DNA from: Sneathiella sp.
GTDB taxonomy: Bacteria; Pseudomonadota; Alphaproteobacteria; Sneathiellales; Sneathiellaceae
Length of the DNA: 27,391 bases
Assembly (NCBI GenBank): GCA_002732675.1
Contig: NVRR01000001.1
Location: forward strand, 1-27,391
Direction of reading: 5' to 3'
Shown here: positions 8,687 to 16,043 of the stretch, piece by piece
How positions within the stretch are numbered: the stretch's first letter is position 1
How the letters are laid out: the number at the start of each line of letters is the position of its first letter
The notes under the pieces: model-generated
What the model saw: only the letters and a program-made list of their open reading frames with translations
What the model was told of the DNA's origin: nothing
Database searches by the model: none
Made by a program: the position numbers and the translations under genes

Positions 8687-9214
8687 TCATCCATAAATCA
8701 AATCACGGAATTTTTCCACATGGCCTTTGGTGATCGACGTAATAGGTATTTCTGATCCGACCATCAACTGGAACCACGCTAAAACCCGTTTGTGATCCGC
8801 CGTTGTTTTTGCAACCCACATAGACGCGGATTTTAGTCTGATGAACTGTTCGACCAATTCTCTCAAGCCAAGCCCTATCTTTGGAGAGTTTCCCTCAGCT
8901 GTTTCAAAAGGTACTTTAAAAAGGGGATCATTGGGTTCAATCTGATCATAGTTCCCAGACAGCATCGCCCTATAAATACGGCCTTGCTCAATTCTTGCTC
9001 TGAGAATTCCTTCACATAAAATGTCATAGCTATCTGACCCTTTACGGGGGTGGGGTATAACCGGCAGCGGTAGCCGCTTCTCCGGCCGGCACGTCTGCAA
9101 TGATAGATTGATTTCTGTCTTATTTAAATAGGGAATTACGGGAGAGGGAACAGCTCGACGAAAGTAAAACTGATGACCACGCCTCACAAGATAATCCAGT
9201 CGATATTCGCCCAT
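8687..9214 (-). pseudogene. Tyrosine integrase, N-terminal fragment
   Basis: 175 residues starting MGEYRLDYLVRRGHQFYFRRAVP, the N-terminal module of large phage-type tyrosine recombinases (DUF6538-like). A SAM-like core-binding domain follows (LRELVEQFIRLKSASMW ... KRVLAWFQLMVG ... KGHVEKFRDLI). The reading frame then stops at YG* and the whole catalytic domain (R...HxxR...Y) is absent, where full-length relatives run to roughly 400-600 residues. RBS-like AGAAGG precedes the ATG, so the start is genuine. It sits at the junction between the LysR/ABC region and the accessory island and is read toward LysR. It is a decayed remnant that cannot recombine DNA by itself. Another integrase remnant, a C-terminal half, lies at 16044-16541. 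Confidence 0.8.
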
Positions 9215-9226
9215 ATCAGGACCTTC

Positions 9227-9249
9227 TCTGTACCAGCTTTCTGTACCAG
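9227..9249. repeat. Tandem TCTGTACCAG direct repeat upstream of the integrase fragment
   Basis: Two exact copies of TCTGTACCAG start at 9227 and 9240 (13-bp spacing), 13 bp upstream of the integrase fragment's start codon. Short iterated motifs in front of integrase genes are often arm-type integrase or excisionase sites. The repeat is seen; that role is inferred. Confidence 0.4.
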
Positions 9250-9622
9250 AAGCCCTCCCGCTGCGTTTTATACGTGAACAGGGTTTTTAGATAAAAACTT
9301 ATTTGATATTAATAACAACAGTTTAACGGTAATTATCGTCTGTCCTGAAGTAAATGTGGCGGAGGGAGAGTCCGCCTAATTATACAATAAAAATAGCTAT
9401 TTAGTATTACCACAATAAATACCACATATTGTTGTGAAATATGCTTTTTCAAACTATCAAATTAAGACATTTGGAAAACGTTAGTTGAAAAAGTCAAAAA
9501 CAGCTCTTATAAATATTCAAAGAAGCCTATACTCATAAATCTCAGATGTTGCATTTCAGATAACCTTGGACGGCTTAATTTTTTAGGTGGAATTCATGTA
9601 GTTTGAACGCAAAGGAAAATGT
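9250..9622. other. AT-rich non-coding stretch with one hairpin
   Basis: About 370 bp without a credible gene. It is clearly more AT-rich than its flanks. The only structure I see is a perfect 6-bp stem GGCGGA...TCCGCC with a 7-nt loop at 9358-9376. It presumably contains the promoter of the plus-strand glycosyltransferase gene, but I cannot single out a convincing -35/-10 pair. Confidence 0.5.
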
Positions 9623-11161
9623 GTGACTCGTGCTGTCACTGTACTTATCGTTACTCATCAATCCGAAGAACACCTTGATCAGTGCCTAAGGTCACTTGCT
9701 CTTGCCGCGCCGAAGTCCAGATTGATAATTAGAGCATGGGATAACGCTTCAAACGACGGAAGCGTAGCAAAATTGCAAGACGCTGGCGTCACAGTCATTA
9801 CTTCAGAGGAGAACATCGGATTCGGCGCAGCTGTGAACCGATTGGCCTCAGGTGTAGGTACGCCATTCATCTTTCTTCTCAATCCGGACGCTGCGCCAAA
9901 GCCAGAGGCAATCGACGTCCTGATTGATGCCGCAATGGCCATGCCAGATCGGGAGATGTTCTGTGGCCGAACAGTATTTCCGGATGGGCGAGACAACCCG
10001 ACCTCGGCATGGGGTTCTATTACGCCGCGCAGTGCTCTGCTGTTTGCCACCGGTTTGTCGATGCTCTGGCCTCACTCGCCCTGGTTCGCACCGGAGGCAC
10101 TCAACGGCTGGGATAGGCTATCAGACCGCGAGGTGGATATAGCAACGGGTTGCGCACTTCTAGTGCGAACCGCAACCTGGAAAGCGCTGGGAGGGTTCGA
10201 CGAGCGTTACTGGCTTTACGGAGAGGAAACAGAGATGCAACTTCGGATGGTGCGTTCTGGCTTCAACCGACCTTGGTTCGTTTCATCAGCAACATTTGTG
10301 CACAAAAATTCCGCAGTAGATCCCCCTGGAGTTCCTCTCGAAGCTCGCACCTCCAGGAGCTTAGCGGCTCTTAAAGGTCGTGCGACGCTTATGCGCCATA
10401 CTTGGCGTGGGCTCGCTCGGTGGACTGCCGCTCCGATCCTCTGGCTCAACGCTCTCCGGTATGGTACTCAATCGTTGCTTGGCGGCCCAAAGGTGGCTTA
10501 CTACCGAGCACTTTGGCGGAGTCGGGCTGACTGGACAAGAGGTTATCCTCCTCCCAATGAGACCAGTGGCGCATTGTCTCTGTTCGGAAGAGTGTTGCGA
10601 CTGGCCGGTGGAGTACTTGATCCCAGAGCCTATCTTCATGCGCTTCGGATTGTAAATTTCTACAACTACGCCCATGCTCGACCGCGACGAGAACTCAACC
10701 TTGGCGACGATGTTGAGATCACTCCAAATGTAACATTTTATAACGCCACGCGCATTTCAATTGGAAGCCGTACGGTAATTGCAGCGCGCGTTTCGCTCAT
10801 GGCAGGCGGGGTGCACGGGCGGATTTTCATCGGGCAAGACTGTATGATCGGCCCGGATGCCCTAGTAACGGCTGCCAACTACAGAGGCGACCCTGAGGGG
10901 CGTCACCGCAGCAGCGGAATGCGAGAAATAAATGTCATCTTGGAGGATAACGTTTGGATCGGAGCCGGAGCGGTTGTGCTTCCAGGGGTACGGATCGGAC
11001 GGGGGGCCATTATCGGCGCCAGTACAGTGGTTAGTGAAAACGTTCCGCCAGGTGCGGTTCTGGTCGGAGCCGCTACACGTAAAGTGAGAGATGGATCACT
11101 CCCGTGGGTTAGTCAAAAGGGCAATGGTGATCAGGATAACGACTCCAGCGGCGCACCATAA
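9623..11161 (+). CDS. GT2 glycosyltransferase fused to hexapeptide-repeat (LbH) acyltransferase
   Basis: 512 residues, two domains. Residues ~5-260 are a family-2 glycosyltransferase of the rhamnosyltransferase (WbbL) type: VLIVTHQSEEHLDQCLRSL, NASNDGS, NIGFGAAVN, LLNPDA (metal/nucleotide region), then ATGCALLVRTATW, GGFDERYWLYGEE. Residues ~355-490 are a left-handed beta-helix acyltransferase: VEITPNVTFYNATRISIG, IFIGQDCMIGPDALV, then NVWIGAGAVVLPGVRIGRG and GASTVVSENVPPG, like WcaF/maltose-acetyltransferase relatives. The start is GTG 9623 with AAAGGA 7 nt upstream; an earlier ATG closes at once. It would add a sugar and then O-acylate it, for example on a surface polysaccharide or glycolipid. 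The last 66 bp overlap the end of the opposing membrane-protein gene. The acyl donor and sugar are unknown. Confidence 0.88.
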   Translation: MTRAVTVLIVTHQSEEHLDQCLRSLALAAPKSRLIIRAWDNASNDGSVAKLQDAGVTVITSEENIGFGAAVNRLASGVGTPFIFLLNPDAAPKPEAIDVLIDAAMAMPDREMFCGRTVFPDGRDNPTSAWGSITPRSALLFATGLSMLWPHSPWFAPEALNGWDRLSDREVDIATGCALLVRTATWKALGGFDERYWLYGEETEMQLRMVRSGFNRPWFVSSATFVHKNSAVDPPGVPLEARTSRSLAALKGRATLMRHTWRGLARWTAAPILWLNALRYGTQSLLGGPKVAYYRALWRSRADWTRGYPPPNETSGALSLFGRVLRLAGGVLDPRAYLHALRIVNFYNYAHARPRRELNLGDDVEITPNVTFYNATRISIGSRTVIAARVSLMAGGVHGRIFIGQDCMIGPDALVTAANYRGDPEGRHRSSGMREINVILEDNVWIGAGAVVLPGVRIGRGAIIGASTVVSENVPPGAVLVGAATRKVRDGSLPWVSQKGNGDQDNDSSGAP

Positions 11162-11584
11162 AGCAGGTCCGTGGTCTGGCAGTGCCAACAATGTTGAAAG
11201 GGCCGGCAATCCAATGAAAACGGCTTTGGTCGAGACGAACCAGCGCGAACCAAGAGGGCCGGAAGGACGCTGTCCGGGAAGCCAATTCTCCCAACTGTCC
11301 GTCCGTTTGGCTTCTGCGTCTCTCCTAAGAATAGCTTGTTTGAGAGCGCATTGGCGCACACCCTGATGGCACCATTGCAACGCCAGTGCCAATGTGGCGA
11401 CCGATTGAATCATAGCCAGCGGACCGGCCTGATTTGGCAGGATAGTTGCCAATATGGCAATGGCGACAAAGGCTGCGATAGTTCCAAGGATCGTCATGTT
11501 CTGTATTGCAACCCGCAGCAACATTTCACCCTTCAAAGCCCGATATTCCTCCTCCATGAGTACTCCGACCTGTAATTCAGACAT
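11096..11584 (-). CDS. Small integral membrane protein, unknown function
   Basis: 162 residues from ATG 11584 (MSELQVGVLMEEEYRALK), with AAGGAG about 9 nt upstream. I do not recognise a family. A charged N-terminal helix is followed by hydrophobic segments MTILGTIAAFVAIAILATIL and SVATLALALQW. A hydrophilic region (RRDAEAKRTDSWENWLPG) comes next, then GLPALSTLLALPD and WCAAGVVILITIALL, so about four membrane spans. It overlaps the glycosyltransferase gene before it by 8 bp and is the last gene of the NO-synthase operon, which argues for a joint role, perhaps as a membrane partner of the glycosyltransferase. Its 3' end lies antisense to the last 22 codons of the convergent gene. Confidence 0.75.
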   Translation of the reverse strand: MSELQVGVLMEEEYRALKGEMLLRVAIQNMTILGTIAAFVAIAILATILPNQAGPLAMIQSVATLALALQWCHQGVRQCALKQAILRRDAEAKRTDSWENWLPGQRPSGPLGSRWFVSTKAVFIGLPALSTLLALPDHGPALWCAAGVVILITIALLTNPRE

Positions 11585-12401
11585 TTCTTGCTCTCCTTGA
11601 GCTGTGATCTCTACCCCAAGTGATGCCAATCCTTTCCTGTACGAATGCGACGGGTTCGGCTGCAAGGCGGACTCCATAGTAAGCGGCGAGGTCCGGAATA
11701 GTGCCCCGTGGCTGGACCCATGCGGCGTGCGGCGCTTCGGGGTTCAGATGTTCGAGTTCTTTGCGCCCTCTGATCCAACGCGCACGGACAGTCAGCCAAC
11801 CGAGCAGATTGCTCGGTGCGATTATGTTGATACTGGCAGTCTCCACAACCATCCGTCGAGCCGGATTGATCCTGTCACGCTGCCAGTCGTCATCTGATAG
11901 AATGTCAGGCCACGGGCCACGTATTTCGATTCCTTTTGGACTCAGGACAGTACAGCACATAAACGCATCTGGCCGACGCGCCATTTGGTCGGCCCATACC
12001 CGTCCGACGCGCCGCGCAAGAGGACCTGCACGACCGAATTCGACCTGAATGCGCGGCGATACAAGATCGGCGGTCCCGTCGTGTAGCGGCGCGAGAAGCT
12101 TCTGGAAGATGTCTGCAGTAACGGTCACGTCCGCGTCCAGGTAAACCCGGGTGCCGTATTGTGCGGCGGCATCCCCAGCGGACAGCGCAAGCGTCTTGCC
12201 CGCTTCTGGAAGCTCAACAATGACCGCACGGCTTCCAAAGGCTTTCCGGATCACCGAGGCACTCTGATCTGTTGTTGCGTTGAGTACGTAGATCACCCTT
12301 GCGCAAAGACCATCGAGTGATCGAGCGAGTGCGGGTGCAGTAAAGGCGAGCGCGATGGCTTCGTTGCGAACCGGGACAATTATATCGAATGGTGCCGTCA
12401 T
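11577..12401 (-). CDS. GT2-family glycosyltransferase
   Basis: 274 residues. GT-A fold features in order: FDIIVPVRNEAIALAF, ALSAGDAAAQYGTRVYLDADV (DAD motif, 89-91), SDDDW (169-173, likely acidic region including the base), and RARWIRGRKEL (206-213), reminiscent of the R/QxxRW motif of processive beta-glycosyltransferases and related enzymes. It transfers a sugar from a nucleotide-sugar to an unknown acceptor and is probably membrane-associated through its small downstream neighbour. ATG 12401 overlaps the TGA of the NO synthase gene by 4 bp, so the two are translationally coupled. Confidence 0.87.
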   Translation of the reverse strand: MTAPFDIIVPVRNEAIALAFTAPALARSLDGLCARVIYVLNATTDQSASVIRKAFGSRAVIVELPEAGKTLALSAGDAAAQYGTRVYLDADVTVTADIFQKLLAPLHDGTADLVSPRIQVEFGRAGPLARRVGRVWADQMARRPDAFMCCTVLSPKGIEIRGPWPDILSDDDWQRDRINPARRMVVETASINIIAPSNLLGWLTVRARWIRGRKELEHLNPEAPHAAWVQPRGTIPDLAAYYGVRLAAEPVAFVQERIGITWGRDHSSRRARNV

Positions 12402-13687
12402 CGCTGCCGCGCACCAGGCATTCTGAAACGGCGCAGCAACCAGCGCCGTGCGGCGTCGAGGTGTGCCGCGTAGTGTCCTCGAGGCCGGTCGCCATCGAAC
12501 TGCATCAGACGCCAGCCGTCTGATGTCCAGCCGTGGTAGAAATTGGGTACGGCGCCTTCGTCAGCCATCTGTATATGGAACGTTGGAGATGCTGCTGAGG
12601 CTTGTGGTGGCACGATCCATGACCAGTCAGCCTGCAAGGACCGACCGTTCGCCGCTTCATCGGCGCGAAATAACATGAAGTCATGTGCTGCCTTGTGGTG
12701 GTCGATCAAAGTAACACCGGCCTGTCGGTAGGAGTGGATTACCGCGGTGTTCAATTCGTTTAACGCACGGTCCCGCCAGAGTGGATCGGAACCGTTTGGA
12801 TCGATTTCGAAGGTTCGCGCCGCCGTTTCGAGCAGATCGTAACGCCACGGATCAACCAAATTGCGCGATGCGATTTCAGTGCCCATGTAAAAGCCATTGA
12901 AAGGGGCGCAGGGATAATCTATCCCGCCTATGGATAGAATCATACCCGAAATGCACGGCACTGCATACCATTTTAGCCCCAGATCTCCGAAGCCGGTGTG
13001 AACGGGGTGGGACAATGTGATTTGTCGCGTGACCTCGGGCGGCAACATACGGTGCACCCGTCGCCCATCCAATGTGATTATGGGAACGGGTAATATATCG
13101 AAAGGCCCGCCGGTTCCACGCCACCCTGCTGCAAGGGCTTCGCGGGTGGCCTCGACATTGGCGCGGTCTCCGATTATTGATCCACCACGCTGCAAATACC
13201 CGGCATAGCGCGTGATCTGAGCGGCCCCGATATGGGGTGGCAACAACGTGGGTGTGGCTGGGGCATAGACTGTTATGGTCGAGCGGACCTTGCCGCCGTT
13301 TAGTGCCCATTTCATGTGCTCGGCAACGTCTTCGGCGATAGCATCGGGATCAGTAACAAGACGCCGGTCGCGCAGTTCCAGCGACCGCCAATAAAGCCGC
13401 CCGATGCAACGTGCATGATTTCGCCAAGCTACCCGAGCGCCAAAGCTCAGCTCTTCAGGAGTGTGGACATATGTATTCTTGCGTTTCAGAGAGCGGTCTA
13501 CCTCCGCGAGGCGGCGAAGCTGAGCTTTTAGGCCACCGTTAGTTTCGTTGTAGAACAATTCGAGAAAGGCCCGTGCTTCGGCTTGCCGATCCCGCGCAGA
13601 AAGGCGGCGCAAGCGACGCGCAAGCGGCATATAGCCTTTCATCCCAGTCAAAGGCTTACGGCGTATCATCTGACTGATACTGATCAC
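12398..13687 (-). CDS. nos: Nitric oxide synthase oxygenase (bacterial type)
   Basis: 429 residues aligning along nearly the whole length of Bacillus NOS (about 363 aa). Diagnostic segments: TYVHTPEEL; AWRNHARCIGRLYW with the heme-thiolate Cys94; LNGGKVRSTITV; LKWYAVPCISGM with Ile246 at the position where bacterial enzymes carry Ile instead of mammalian Val; APFNGFYMGTEI with Glu271, the L-arginine anchor; DHHKAAHDF; and ADWSWIVPP (Trp355/Trp357, pterin site). The enzyme oxidises L-arginine to citrulline and NO in two steps using heme and a pterin or folate. No reductase domain is fused or nearby. Differences are Phe266 where most NOS have Trp (NGWYM), a basic N-terminal extension of about 35 residues and a C-terminal extension of about 40 residues. 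It overlaps both neighbours by 4 bp (ATGA). Confidence 0.93.
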   Translation of the reverse strand: MISISQMIRRKPLTGMKGYMPLARRLRRLSARDRQAEARAFLELFYNETNGGLKAQLRRLAEVDRSLKRKNTYVHTPEELSFGARVAWRNHARCIGRLYWRSLELRDRRLVTDPDAIAEDVAEHMKWALNGGKVRSTITVYAPATPTLLPPHIGAAQITRYAGYLQRGGSIIGDRANVEATREALAAGWRGTGGPFDILPVPIITLDGRRVHRMLPPEVTRQITLSHPVHTGFGDLGLKWYAVPCISGMILSIGGIDYPCAPFNGFYMGTEIASRNLVDPWRYDLLETAARTFEIDPNGSDPLWRDRALNELNTAVIHSYRQAGVTLIDHHKAAHDFMLFRADEAANGRSLQADWSWIVPPQASAASPTFHIQMADEGAVPNFYHGWTSDGWRLMQFDGDRPRGHYAAHLDAARRWLLRRFRMPGARQR

Positions 13688-15198
13688 ATCAGGCCATCAA
13701 ATTGGCGAGCGTTCGACTTTACATGGCGCCGATTTATTCGGTAAACCGCCGCCAGCGTGCGGCGCTTTTGACTTCTGTAGCCCTTGGTCTCGACAGCTCG
13801 ATTGCGATATTCCATCCTTGCACGGCGCGGATCGAGCTGCAGTTCGGTCAAGATGGAAGCTCCAGAAAGTTCCGCCATTTTCTTGAAGATGGGCGTCTCG
13901 TCCAGCAGTGAAAATGCATTGAACCGGACACGGTCGATACGTGCTTCGTGCTCCTCCAAGAAATCCGCCGTCGCAGCCATGTCCTCTTCTGTCTCGCCAG
14001 GGTAGCCTGCAAACATGGTGCACCGTACCGAAAGGCCAACCTCCTGCGCGTCGTGAAGGAACTGGGCGTTGCCTTCGACCGTCGCGCCCTTTTTCATGGT
14101 GTCTAGCAGGCGTTGACTTCCAGATTCGAGTCCGAAGCTGACTCGTCGCATCCCACTTCGTCCCGCAGCCCTTAGATCACGGCGCGACAAGCCGTTGTCG
14201 GCGCGATCATCGACGTGAACTGTCCCGATCCATTCTGCTCCCGGAACGCGCGAAGGTAGTTCCTCGGCGATCCCGCGCAGCATGTCGGGCCACGAATTCA
14301 ATTTTAAATCGAGAAACAGGAAGTTGCGGGTTGAATGGCGGCGCGACTGTTCCTCCATCTCGGACAGTACATGGTCTAACGACCGCGTTCGATACGACAA
14401 ACCGTTGGCTGATACCACGTCTGAACAGAACGCGCATTTTGCCCATTGGCAGCCACGGCCGGTCATCAGGGGGATGATGCGGACTGGATATTTTTCCCAA
14501 GGGAAATCTGTAAAATCAGCGAATGGCGTCAAATCCAGTGGCTGTAAAGGCCGCGCGGGAGTAGACGAGCGGCCATCCGGCAGCATCACTCCAGGAAAGC
14601 TTAAAAGATCGCCTCCTCGAACCACTGTTTCGACCATTTCGACGATAGAAAGATCAGCCTCAGCGCCGACTAACGCTGTTATTCCAGGCAGCGAACGCCA
14701 ATGCTCCGCCGTCGCCTTTATATTGAACATTGGCCCCCCGACTATCACTGGAATGTCGCGTTCCAAGGCCATAGCGGCGATCTCGCGCACAATATTGTGG
14801 TGCATCAGATAAGCAGATAGCAGAATTATATCGGGTTTCGCATCGAGCGTTCCTCGAATACGGCGGATCGTAATACGGTCGGGTTTATCACGCCATGCAG
14901 CCCGGCCCCAACGTAATATATCGCGCATTGGCAAAGCGGGTGCTAGCCCCGACAAATGCAAACGGCGCATAGCGTGGTCACCCCATTTTTCTCGGCGCTC
15001 CCGCACGGCAGCAGGCCGCCCGTGATCTAATGGACTAATCACGTCTACAGAATGACCAGCACGCCGCAGAGAGGCAGTCAACAGACCAATTGCGAGTGTC
15101 GGAAAACTGGAAAACGCGTTCAAGTCTATCAAAAGTAGTCTTGACTTGTCGTTTGCTGCGGCTTTCCGTTCAATGGGGGCACTGTTTGAATGTAGCAA
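13684..15198 (-). CDS. Cobalamin-binding-type radical SAM enzyme
   Basis: 504 residues. Residues ~20-205 form a Rossmann-like B12-binding-type domain (SRLLLIDLNAFSSFPTLAIG, DIILLSAYLMHHN, IPVIVGGPMFNI, LVGAEADLSIVEMVE). I see no clear DxHxxG cobalamin-histidine motif. The radical SAM core follows with GRGCQWAKCAFCS, cysteines 250, 255 and 258 (CX4CX2C), then SFGLESGSQRLLDTM and MFAGYPGETEEDM. Members often methylate unactivated carbons or do other radical chemistry on natural products, peptides or lipids. No ATG or GTG exists before the domain; TTG 15198 is the likely start, with an in-frame TAG four codons upstream. The stop overlaps the NO synthase start by 4 bp, so this is the first clear gene of the operon. 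Confidence 0.87.
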   Translation of the reverse strand: MLHSNSAPIERKAAANDKSRLLLIDLNAFSSFPTLAIGLLTASLRRAGHSVDVISPLDHGRPAAVRERREKWGDHAMRRLHLSGLAPALPMRDILRWGRAAWRDKPDRITIRRIRGTLDAKPDIILLSAYLMHHNIVREIAAMALERDIPVIVGGPMFNIKATAEHWRSLPGITALVGAEADLSIVEMVETVVRGGDLLSFPGVMLPDGRSSTPARPLQPLDLTPFADFTDFPWEKYPVRIIPLMTGRGCQWAKCAFCSDVVSANGLSYRTRSLDHVLSEMEEQSRRHSTRNFLFLDLKLNSWPDMLRGIAEELPSRVPGAEWIGTVHVDDRADNGLSRRDLRAAGRSGMRRVSFGLESGSQRLLDTMKKGATVEGNAQFLHDAQEVGLSVRCTMFAGYPGETEEDMAATADFLEEHEARIDRVRFNAFSLLDETPIFKKMAELSGASILTELQLDPRRARMEYRNRAVETKGYRSQKRRTLAAVYRINRRHVKSNARQFDGLM

Positions 15199-15200
15199 AA

Positions 15201-15416
15201 TTAATCTCTACAAATTTTGAAAAAATAAACCCGCGTTTCTCTTTCAGCTTTCGACAAGCGCGGCACCTCTCGCCAACTATAGCCTGAACCGTGAACCAAT
15301 CTCAACCATCCTAGAAATCCTCCTATTTCGATTTGAGGGTTATGACCTCGGTATTCGGGCCTGCCAAAGCCGCATTCCAAGGCCGAAGCTAAAATTTCAT
15401 CGTGCGCTGAGATCAA
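15201..15416 (-). CDS. Possible small hypothetical ORF before the radical SAM gene
   Basis: A 71-codon frame starting MISAHDEILASALECGFG and ending VYFFKICRD, stopping 2 bp before the radical SAM start codon. I do not recognise it, and it has no clear ribosome-binding site or domain. It may be a leader peptide that couples translation into the TTG start, a fragment left by recombination, or chance. The spacing is the only real argument for it. Confidence 0.25.
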   Translation of the reverse strand: MISAHDEILASALECGFGRPEYRGHNPQIEIGGFLGWLRLVHGSGYSWREVPRLSKAERETRVYFFKICRD

Positions 15417-15461
15417 TACTTCATCGTACTTTCGGCCGAAATTCTGAATGAAGGAACGCTC

Positions 15462-16043
15462 TTATGACATTTTTTCACTGTCTACAACTATAGTTGGTGG
15501 CGATGCAGGTGAAACAAAATCGTTGAGATATTTTTCAAATGCTTTATCAATTTGCAGACGATCCTTTTTATTGAATGCGCGGGTATATTCTTTGAAAATG
15601 TTATCAATCAAATTATCTGCGAAATTCCACAGAGTATCAAAAACTGATAGCAAATCTTGGAAATCGGCATCTTTATCCTGCCGCAGAAGAACAGAAAGCT
15701 CTCGGTTTTCTTTCAATCCAACTACTGTGAGGTTTGCGGATCCAACAATTGCGACGCAATCAATCAAATACAACTTGGTATGAAAATCTTGGTTAGTATC
15801 ATACCGGATCTTGACCAGAGTATTCTCCGAAGCAGCCTTAAGTGCAGATGGTTTTGTGATTGGAGAAAATCTGAAGACCAGTGAAGCTGAGCACCTTTTA
15901 TGGGCGAGCATTTCAATCGGTTCCATCGTTGTGAAGAAAGGTGCTGCCAGCAATGCAACCTTTGGCTCTGCTGAAGCGTTAGCAAAGAGGTTGATGGTAA
16001 GGTCAGTAGAACTGGTATTTGCATAGATCTCGTTCAATGCCAT
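15462..16043 (-). CDS. HKD (phospholipase D-like) phosphodiesterase/nuclease
   Basis: 193 residues from ATG 16043 (MALNEIYANTSSTDLT), chosen because AAAGGAACC lies directly upstream although the frame is open further. A single HKD motif is clear: FHTKLYLID (H88, K90, D95) followed by VGSANLTVVGLKENRE (G101, S102, N104). Single-HKD proteins act as dimers and include nucleases such as Nuc and BfiI-type catalytic domains; some belong to restriction or anti-phage loci. The C-terminal ~70 residues are helical and unrecognised. It sits immediately after an integrase remnant and looks more AT-rich than the NO-synthase operon, which suggests a different origin within the island. Its substrate is not determinable here. 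Confidence 0.75.
   Translation of the reverse strand: MALNEIYANTSSTDLTINLFANASAEPKVALLAAPFFTTMEPIEMLAHKRCSASLVFRFSPITKPSALKAASENTLVKIRYDTNQDFHTKLYLIDCVAIVGSANLTVVGLKENRELSVLLRQDKDADFQDLLSVFDTLWNFADNLIDNIFKEYTRAFNKKDRLQIDKAFEKYLNDFVSPASPPTIVVDSEKMS

Noticed and set aside
14282..14812. 176-codon open frame opposite the radical SAM gene
   Set aside because: Antisense shadow in a GC-rich coding region; low-complexity, no family features.
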